From VRUE01 sp963698085 (GTDB lineage Bacteria; Actinomycetota; Thermoleophilia; Solirubrobacterales; 70-9), in the NCBI GenBank assembly GCA_963698085.1, contig OY969122.1:930001-994000 (forward strand): a DNA stretch of 64,000 nucleotides, read 5' to 3'. Positions 58,450 to 64,000 of this stretch are shown here, in pieces. The position numbers were made by a program, and so were the translations under genes. The notes beneath the pieces were generated by a model that was not told where the DNA came from, searched no databases, and saw only the letters and a program-made list of their open reading frames with translations. How positions within the stretch are numbered: position 1 is the first letter of the stretch; every line of letters begins with the position of its first letter.

Positions 58450-60192
58450 GTGGAGGTCGAGGCGAAGCGATTTCAGCCAGCGCTGACGCTGGCCGGGGTC
58501 CGACTCAGCTCGCGGGCCGCCGGCCTGATCCTGCTTGGGCTGGCCCTCGTCGCGGGTGCGATGCTGCTGACCTGGGTCCTGCACGACGCGCCCTTCGTGA
58601 TGGACGAGTGGAGCCTGATGCTGTGGGCCCAGAACGGGTCGTTGGATCAGATCTTCACCTCCTGGAACGGGCACCTGCTCGCCTTCGGCCTGGCGGTCGC
58701 CCACCTCTCGATCCTTCTCGTCGGCCCGAGTTACTCGCTGCTGATCGCGATCGGCATCGCCGGCGTCCTCGCCTGCTCGGTCCTCGTCTACGTCTTCGCG
58801 CGGCGCCGGGTAGGGCCGATCCTCGCCGTCGTGCCGGCGATGGTGCCACTGTTCTTCAGCGGCTCCTCCGAATTCTTCGGCACCGGGATCCAGCTCACCC
58901 CGCTGCTGGGCATCAACGGCATCTACTCGCTCAACTTCGGCCTCACCGCTCTGCTCCTACTGGAGCGAAACCGGCGCCGCGAGGACATCGCCGCCTGCCT
59001 GCTGCTGTGCCTCTCCACCTCGGCCTTCTCCTACGGGTTCGCCTTCATGGTCGGGGCGGCGGTGGCAATCGCCCTGACGCCGGAGCGGTGGCGGCGCGCG
59101 TACGTGGTCGCGATCCCCGCCGTGCTGTACGGGCTGTGGCGCATCTGGGCCGGCGACCACGGCGGGGGCGACGTCGGCTTGATCACGCTCGAACACATCG
59201 TCTTCTCGCCGCTCTACGTCGCCGACTCGCTGGCCGCGGTCAGCGCCGGCCTGTTCGGCCTGGCGACCGTGGTCGGCCGTGGCCCGGCCGTCACCTTCGC
59301 GACCGAAAACCACTCGCTAGGGGCCTTCGGCTTCCCCTTCTTCCTGATCGTCGCCGAGGTCACGGTGATCGTCTGTGTCGCGCGAGCGCTGGGCAAACGA
59401 GGTCTCACCCGACCGTCTCTGTGGCCGCCGCTGGTGACGCTGATCGCGCTCTGGTCCTCGCAGGCGCTGGTGATGGACCCGGTCTCGCGCATGCCGGGCG
59501 ACCCCCGCTACCTGTTCGCCGGGGTGGTGCTGCTCGCCGTTGTCGCCTCGGAGGCGGCGCGGGGAATCAAGCTCTCGCGGCTATCGATCGCAATGGTGTT
59601 CGCCCTCGCGCTTGCCGGTGCGGTCGCCAACCTGCCGCGCTTCGAGGAAGGCAAGACGGTGAACGACCACGAGCTGGAGATCTCCCAGGCCGCCGGCGCG
59701 ATGATCCAGTTGGCGGGCCGAAACGCCGACCCGAGCTTCATCCCCGCTAGCGAGTTGCCGGAGGTCTCCGGGACGATGTGGATCAGCGTCGGCGAATTCC
59801 AGCGGTTCGCGCGCAACCACGGAGCGCTGATGTCGATGCCGCTGGGCAAGCTGCGCTCCGAAGACAACGAACTCCGTGCCAATGCCGACCTGCTGCTGGC
59901 GCAAACCGTCGACCTGCGGCTGACCGGGCCGGCGGCGGCGACCGGCGCCTCCTGCACCCGCCTGCAGCCCGGTAACGAGACCGCCGTCGACCCCGGCACC
60001 CTCGTCCTCAGCTCCGCCGGGGGCGGCGAGGTGACGCTGCGCCGCTTCAGTGACACCACCTCCGTCTCCCTCGGAAACGTCCCGGCAAACGCGCCGCGCC
60101 AGATGGACCTACCTCCCGACCGGCTCGCCGGCCTCCCCTGGGTCCTGATCAACGACAACTCCTCGCCGCTGACGCTCTGCCGTTCCAGCTGA
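58450..60192 (+). CDS. Multi-pass membrane protein, possible GT-C-like glycan enzyme
   Basis: This 580-residue protein has about ten membrane helices in its first 400 residues and an extracellular C-terminal domain of roughly 180 residues containing Cys. An acidic APFVMDEWSLMLW motif follows the first helix, where GT-C enzymes place their catalytic Asp/Glu. It has no close named family. It is divergent from rmlA within the polysaccharide locus, so a role in glycan assembly is likely but unproven. An upstream extension of the frame to 58309 overlaps rmlA and is rejected. Confidence 0.6.
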   Translation: MEVEAKRFQPALTLAGVRLSSRAAGLILLGLALVAGAMLLTWVLHDAPFVMDEWSLMLWAQNGSLDQIFTSWNGHLLAFGLAVAHLSILLVGPSYSLLIAIGIAGVLACSVLVYVFARRRVGPILAVVPAMVPLFFSGSSEFFGTGIQLTPLLGINGIYSLNFGLTALLLLERNRRREDIAACLLLCLSTSAFSYGFAFMVGAAVAIALTPERWRRAYVVAIPAVLYGLWRIWAGDHGGGDVGLITLEHIVFSPLYVADSLAAVSAGLFGLATVVGRGPAVTFATENHSLGAFGFPFFLIVAEVTVIVCVARALGKRGLTRPSLWPPLVTLIALWSSQALVMDPVSRMPGDPRYLFAGVVLLAVVASEAARGIKLSRLSIAMVFALALAGAVANLPRFEEGKTVNDHELEISQAAGAMIQLAGRNADPSFIPASELPEVSGTMWISVGEFQRFARNHGALMSMPLGKLRSEDNELRANADLLLAQTVDLRLTGPAAATGASCTRLQPGNETAVDPGTLVLSSAGGGEVTLRRFSDTTSVSLGNVPANAPRQMDLPPDRLAGLPWVLINDNSSPLTLCRSS

Positions 60193-60211
60193 GGCGGCTG
60201 CCAGGGGGCCC

Positions 60212-61387
60212 TCAGGCGACGAAGCTGCGCACGGCCGCAATCACCCGGGCGACGTCTTCGTCGCCCATTTCGGGCCAGAGGGGCAACCGCACGAGGCGCG
60301 AGCTCAGCCCGTCGGTCACGTCGAGGCTGCCGATGGCGCGGCCGTACCGCTTACCGCCGGGGGAGCTGTGCAGGGGCACGTAGTGGAAGACAGCCCCGAT
60401 CGCCCGCTCGTCGAGGTGCCGGATCAGGTCGTTCCGGGCCCCTTCGCTCGGTAGCAGCAGGTAGTACATGTGGGCGTTGTGCAGGCAGCGCTCCGGCACC
60501 AGCGGGCGTCTCAGCAATTGCCCCTCCTCGAGGTCGCGGAAGCCGGCGTGGTACTGCGACCAGATCTCGAGCCGGCGCTCCGTGAGGCGCTCGGCGGCCT
60601 CGAGCTGTGCGTAGAGAAAAGCCGCCGCGAGCTCGCTCATCGCGTAGGAAGAGCCGACGTCCATCCAGGTGTACTTGTCGGTCTGGCCCCTGAAGAAGCG
60701 GCTGCGGTCGGTGCCCTTCTCGCGGATGATCTCGGCGCGTTCCATCAGGTCCGGGTCGTTGACGATCAGCGCTCCGCCCTCGCCGCAGGTCACGTTCTTG
60801 GTCTCGTGGAAGCTCAACGCCCCCAGCTGGCCGAGCGTCCCGAGCGGCTGCCCCTCGACGGAGGAGAGCAGGCCCTGCGCCGCGTCCTCGATCACGACCA
60901 GGCCGTGCTCGGCGGCCAGGTCGCGAATCGGGCCCATCTCGCAGGCGACGCCTGCGTAGTGGACCGGGGCGATCGCCTTGGTGCGATCGGAGATCGCCGC
61001 CTCGATTGCGGCCACGTCGATGTTGAGGGTGTCCTCGGCGATGTCGACGAAGACCGGCGTCGCGCCTTTGACGACGAATGCGTTGGCGGTCGAGACGAAG
61101 GTGTAGGAAGGCATGATCACCTCGTCGCCGGGCCTTACTCCACCCAGAGTGGCCGCCATCTCCAGCGCCGCGGTGCAGGAGTGGACCATCAACACCGGCG
61201 AGCCGAGCCGGGCCTCGAGCCACTCGTTGCACTTGACGGTGAAGGGTCCGTCCGCGGCCAGGTGGCCACCCTCGATCGCGGCGTCGATGTTGGCCTGCTC
61301 AACACCGGCGCGGGCCGCCCTGTTGAAGGGGATCCGCTGCTTTGAGGTTTTGGGCTGGGCTACGGCCTGCTCGGCTTCCAAACTCAT
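60212..61387 (-). CDS. dTDP-4-amino-4,6-dideoxygalactose transaminase (WecE/RffA-like)
   Basis: This 391-residue DegT/DnrJ/EryC1/StrS aminotransferase has IPFNRAARAGVEQANIDAAI, MPSYTFVSTANAFV, VIEDAAQGL and the PLP Lys in SFHETKNVTCGEGG, which matches the WecE/RffA subgroup. It would aminate dTDP-4-keto-6-deoxyglucose, supplied by the adjacent rml genes, to dTDP-Fuc4N. Its ATG overlaps the stop of the upstream glycosyltransferase-acetyltransferase gene (ATGA), so amination and acetylation are co-expressed. Confidence 0.88.
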   Translation of the reverse strand: MSLEAEQAVAQPKTSKQRIPFNRAARAGVEQANIDAAIEGGHLAADGPFTVKCNEWLEARLGSPVLMVHSCTAALEMAATLGGVRPGDEVIMPSYTFVSTANAFVVKGATPVFVDIAEDTLNIDVAAIEAAISDRTKAIAPVHYAGVACEMGPIRDLAAEHGLVVIEDAAQGLLSSVEGQPLGTLGQLGALSFHETKNVTCGEGGALIVNDPDLMERAEIIREKGTDRSRFFRGQTDKYTWMDVGSSYAMSELAAAFLYAQLEAAERLTERRLEIWSQYHAGFRDLEEGQLLRRPLVPERCLHNAHMYYLLLPSEGARNDLIRHLDERAIGAVFHYVPLHSSPGGKRYGRAIGSLDVTDGLSSRLVRLPLWPEMGDEDVARVIAAVRSFVA

Positions 61388-63081
61388 CGGCTCCAGCGGT
61401 GATACCAGGTCTCGGCCGCAACGACCCGGAAGCCCGCTGCCTCGTAGAGCCTCATCGCGGCGACGTTGCGGGCCTGGGTCACGACCTCAACGGCGCCGTC
61501 AAGCGAGCGCTCGACGGCCGCCGCGACCAGTGTCCTGCCGATGCCGCCGCGGGAGTGGTCGGCGACCGCGATCAGGTCGATTCCGACCGGGTCCCCTGCC
61601 AGCAGGAGGTACCCGACCGGCGTGCCCTCCCGCTCGGCGATCACCAGCTCCCTGTCGTCCTCCGCGAGCCCGCGCCTGACCCAGGTCGCGTACATCTCGC
61701 CGGCGCGAGCCGACGAGAAGCGGGGGTCGAAGAAGAACCTCGTGCCCTGGTGGGCGTGGCGGGCGATCTCCGAGACGGCACTCCCGTCTGCCTCGGTGGC
61801 GGACCTGAGCGTCAGCCCCGGCACGGCGGCGGCCTGCGGATGGTCCAACCCCCCCGGCCGCCGCAGGGAGATGCGGGTATCGACCGCAACGAAGCCAACG
61901 CCCTGAGCGGCGCTCGCGGTCTCGGCGTCGTCGGCATCGGCGAGGAGGTAAGCGCAGGCGATCCCCCGGTCCTCGCACCACCGCTCCACCTCTACCGCCC
62001 CCTCGCTGTCGATCCGCTTCGGTACCACTCGGGCGACGGGGAAGCCCCAGAACTCGGTGTCCCACGAGAGGCGGCGACAGAGATCGTCCGACGCGCCCGG
62101 CCCCGGTCCGCTCGACGGCGATCGCCGGGGGCCGACCTCGGCGCGGATCGAGTAGCTCGGGCGGGCCATCACCCGCACGTGCATCCGCGCCAAGTACTCG
62201 CCGATCACGCCGATCGAGAACAACTGGGCGCCGGCGAATATAGAGATGATCGAGGCCAGGAAAGGGAAGCCGGGCACGCCGCCGCCCTCGGTGAAGAAGC
62301 GGATCAGCACATAGGCGAAGACGGCGACGCCGAAGAGGATGACGATGAACCCCAGCGTCGAGGCGATCCGCAGCGGCCGCGTGCTGAACGCCGTGATCAT
62401 CGTCAAGGCGTGCCGCACCAGCTCGATCAGCGAGTAGTTCGAGGGGCCCTGCGCGCGGGGGTCGTGCCTGACCTGCACCGAGCAGAAGCGGTCGGTGCGC
62501 CAGGTCAGCAATCCGTCGATCGAGACGTCGGGGCCGGTGTAGGCGGCGAAGCCCTCGCGCAGGTCGGTGCGGAAGGCCCGGAAAGAGCTGACCATGGGGG
62601 CGGTCCTGCCCCCCAGCACGCCAAGCGCCCGCACGATCACCTGGGTCGCCAGGCGGCGGCCGATCCCCTGGCGCTTGGCGATCGGCTCCCCGTAGACGAC
62701 GTCGCAATCCGGCCCCAGCGCGGCGAGGAGCTTGGAGATCTCTTCGGGCGGGTTCTGGAGGTCGTCGTCGATCGTGACGATGACCTCGCAGCGCGCCGCC
62801 CTGATCCCCGCCAGCAGCGCGTTGTGCTGGCCGTAGTTGCGGGAGAGCTGGATGCCGCGTACGTCGTCGTTCACGGACAGCTCCACGATGCGCTCCCAAC
62901 TGGCGTCGCTGCTGCCATCCTCGACCAGGACGAACTCGTGGGTGCTCGCGCACTCAGCGAGGACCTCGCGGCTGCGTCGCACCACTTCGGCGACGGTCTC
63001 GGCGGAGTTGAACACAGGGATGACTACCGACACCGACGGAAGGCGCGACCGCTGCGATCCAATCGTCACGTCTTTCCCCAC
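61384..63081 (-). CDS. Family 2 glycosyltransferase fused to WecD/RffC-like N-acetyltransferase
   Basis: This 565-residue fusion begins with an ArnC/DpmA-type GT2 (about 1-320). It contains VSVVIPVFNSAETV, VTIDDDLQNPPEE and two C-terminal membrane helices. After a Pro/Gly linker (about 325-345) a GNAT domain starts with RLSWDTEFWGFPVARV, the LxWDxxFF-like mark of RffC, and ends GGIGRTLVAAAVERS and AMRLYEAAGFRVV. Partner WecE makes the amino sugar this domain would N-acetylate. GT donor and acceptor are unknown. Confidence 0.85.
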   Translation of the reverse strand: MGKDVTIGSQRSRLPSVSVVIPVFNSAETVAEVVRRSREVLAECASTHEFVLVEDGSSDASWERIVELSVNDDVRGIQLSRNYGQHNALLAGIRAARCEVIVTIDDDLQNPPEEISKLLAALGPDCDVVYGEPIAKRQGIGRRLATQVIVRALGVLGGRTAPMVSSFRAFRTDLREGFAAYTGPDVSIDGLLTWRTDRFCSVQVRHDPRAQGPSNYSLIELVRHALTMITAFSTRPLRIASTLGFIVILFGVAVFAYVLIRFFTEGGGVPGFPFLASIISIFAGAQLFSIGVIGEYLARMHVRVMARPSYSIRAEVGPRRSPSSGPGPGASDDLCRRLSWDTEFWGFPVARVVPKRIDSEGAVEVERWCEDRGIACAYLLADADDAETASAAQGVGFVAVDTRISLRRPGGLDHPQAAAVPGLTLRSATEADGSAVSEIARHAHQGTRFFFDPRFSSARAGEMYATWVRRGLAEDDRELVIAEREGTPVGYLLLAGDPVGIDLIAVADHSRGGIGRTLVAAAVERSLDGAVEVVTQARNVAAMRLYEAAGFRVVAAETWYHRWSR

Positions 63082-64000
63082 CGAGCTGGCCAGTATAGGG
63101 CGAGGGAGCGCACTTTCCGAACCATTCCGCGTTCCGGGGAGACCACTTGCAGAGGCCGCATCTGCAGCGCCTTGGCGGCGCGAAAGACCATGAACGCCGA
63201 GCTCGCCGAGTAGGCGATCAGCGACGTCACCCCGGCGCCCATGATCCCCATCGTCGGCAGCAGCACGGCCAGGCCCGCCGCGGTAATCGCCAGCGCCAGG
63301 CCCTCGCCGAGGCTCGACTCAAGGGGCCGCCCGACCGCCTGCAGGACCGCCTCCAGCACGCGGTTGAGGGCGAAGACGATCCCGGCGACGAGCAGAACGC
63401 GACCTACCCCGGCGGCGCCGGCGAAGTCCTCCCCGAACAGGAGCCTGATCAGAGTCGGCTCGACGAGGAAGATCGGGACCGAGACCGCGGTGGCGCAGAT
63501 CAGCGTCGAGGCGACGATCAGCCGCGCCATCCGCTGGCGCTCGGCGAGGGTCTTGACGCGGGCGATCATCGGCAGGGCGACCAGGGCGAAGGAGAAGCCG
63601 ACCAGGGTGGTCAGCGAGGTGAGGGTGACCGCGACCACGTAGAGACCGAGGCTGACCGGGCTGAAGAAGATCGAGATGACCAGCTGGTCGGCGCGCTCGT
63701 TGAAGGTCCACATGCTGGTGCTGAGCTGGCTGCGCCAGCCGAACCCGAGCAGCTCGCGCACGGTTGTGCGGCTGAAGCCGATCTCGCGGCCCACCGTGCG
63801 CAGGACCGCGGCCAGCGCCAGCGCCGCGGTGACGACGTAGCCGCCGATGTAGGCCGCAGCAGCGGAGCCGATCGTCAACGAGTCGGCGATCGCGAGGGCG
63901 ACGATGCCGACCACGGTCGAGACGATCAAGATCACCCGCAGAGCCTGGAACCAGGCGAACCGGTGGCTGCCGTTGAGGATCGACATCATCGAGACGGCAA
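63066..64000 (-). CDS. Oligosaccharide flippase (Wzx/MATE-like), truncated by the right edge
   Basis: About 310 visible C-terminal residues hold about eight membrane helices. The ELLGFGWRSQLSTSMWTFNE and ERADQLVISIFFSPVSLGLYVVA segments are typical of polysaccharide export (Wzx, MOP) flippases, which move lipid-linked repeat units across the membrane. The frame is open to base 64000, with no in-frame stop upstream of the ATG at 63989, so the N-terminal half lies outside the window. It overlaps the next gene by 16 nt. Confidence 0.85.
   Translation of the reverse strand, partial: AVSMMSILNGSHRFAWFQALRVILIVSTVVGIVALAIADSLTIGSAAAAYIGGYVVTAALALAAVLRTVGREIGFSRTTVRELLGFGWRSQLSTSMWTFNERADQLVISIFFSPVSLGLYVVAVTLTSLTTLVGFSFALVALPMIARVKTLAERQRMARLIVASTLICATAVSVPIFLVEPTLIRLLFGEDFAGAAGVGRVLLVAGIVFALNRVLEAVLQAVGRPLESSLGEGLALAITAAGLAVLLPTMGIMGAGVTSLIAYSASSAFMVFRAAKALQMRPLQVVSPERGMVRKVRSLALYWPARWGKT

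Noticed and set aside
58137..59750. 537-residue plus-strand open frame
   Set aside because: It is out of frame with the membrane protein that shows clear transmembrane helices, and the product is Arg/Pro/Gly-rich shadow sequence.

Overview
The window is GC-rich actinobacterial DNA. The gene content (a D-arabinono-lactone oxidase paired with an amino acid deaminase/aldolase, a GAP-family membrane protein, AbiEi/DUF559 nuclease genes, groESL under a CIRCE operator, many secreted repeat proteins) fits a Solirubrobacterales-like member of Thermoleophilia. That placement is an inference from content, not a phylogenetic result. Many chromosomal genes have a TANNNT hexamer 6-9 nt before the start codon and no Shine-Dalgarno, which suggests leaderless transcription.

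1-6.1 kb: the right end of a first integrative element. It carries a truncated TraG/VirD4-like ATPase, a replication-relaxation protein, an N4/N6 DNA methyltransferase, a small HTH/coiled-coil protein, an XRE-ImmA regulatory pair under a perfect 20-bp palindrome, and a large serine recombinase whose reading frame runs antisense through tRNA-Ser(GCT).

6.2-8.8 kb: two chromosomal metabolic genes lie between the elements. tRNA-Ser(TGA) at 8.93 kb starts a second, complete element (about 8.99-18.54 kb) bounded by a direct repeat of the tRNA 3' half. It contains two small unknown genes, a second XRE-ImmA regulator with a partner, a MobF (TrwC-like) relaxase-helicase, a candidate oriT spacer, a string of small HTH proteins, a tyrosine integrase and a lipoprotein.

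18.6-38.2 kb: chromosomal genes. These include a GAP-family protein, cyclophilin, a large secreted protein, Mrp, a three-gene surface-protein cluster behind a foldable leader, 7Fe ferredoxin, an SDR, a GH26-like hydrolase, an AbiEi-DUF559 nuclease gene flanked by long palindromes, groEL-groES with CIRCE, tandem RTX-type calcium-repeat proteins, protein isoaspartate methyltransferase and a Crp/Fnr regulator. 38.2-42.8 kb is an Lhr helicase interrupted in frame by two long inverted repeats.

42.9-64 kb: a surface polysaccharide locus. It has two secreted clan GH-A hydrolases, an O-antigen ligase, a polyprenyl glycosylphosphotransferase, glycosyltransferases, a methyltransferase and an acyltransferase fused to a sorbosone-dehydrogenase-like domain. 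It also has the complete rmlABCD set for dTDP-L-rhamnose, a WecE aminotransferase with a glycosyltransferase-WecD-like fusion (pointing to dTDP-Fuc4NAc made from the same 4-keto intermediate), and a flippase cut by the right edge.
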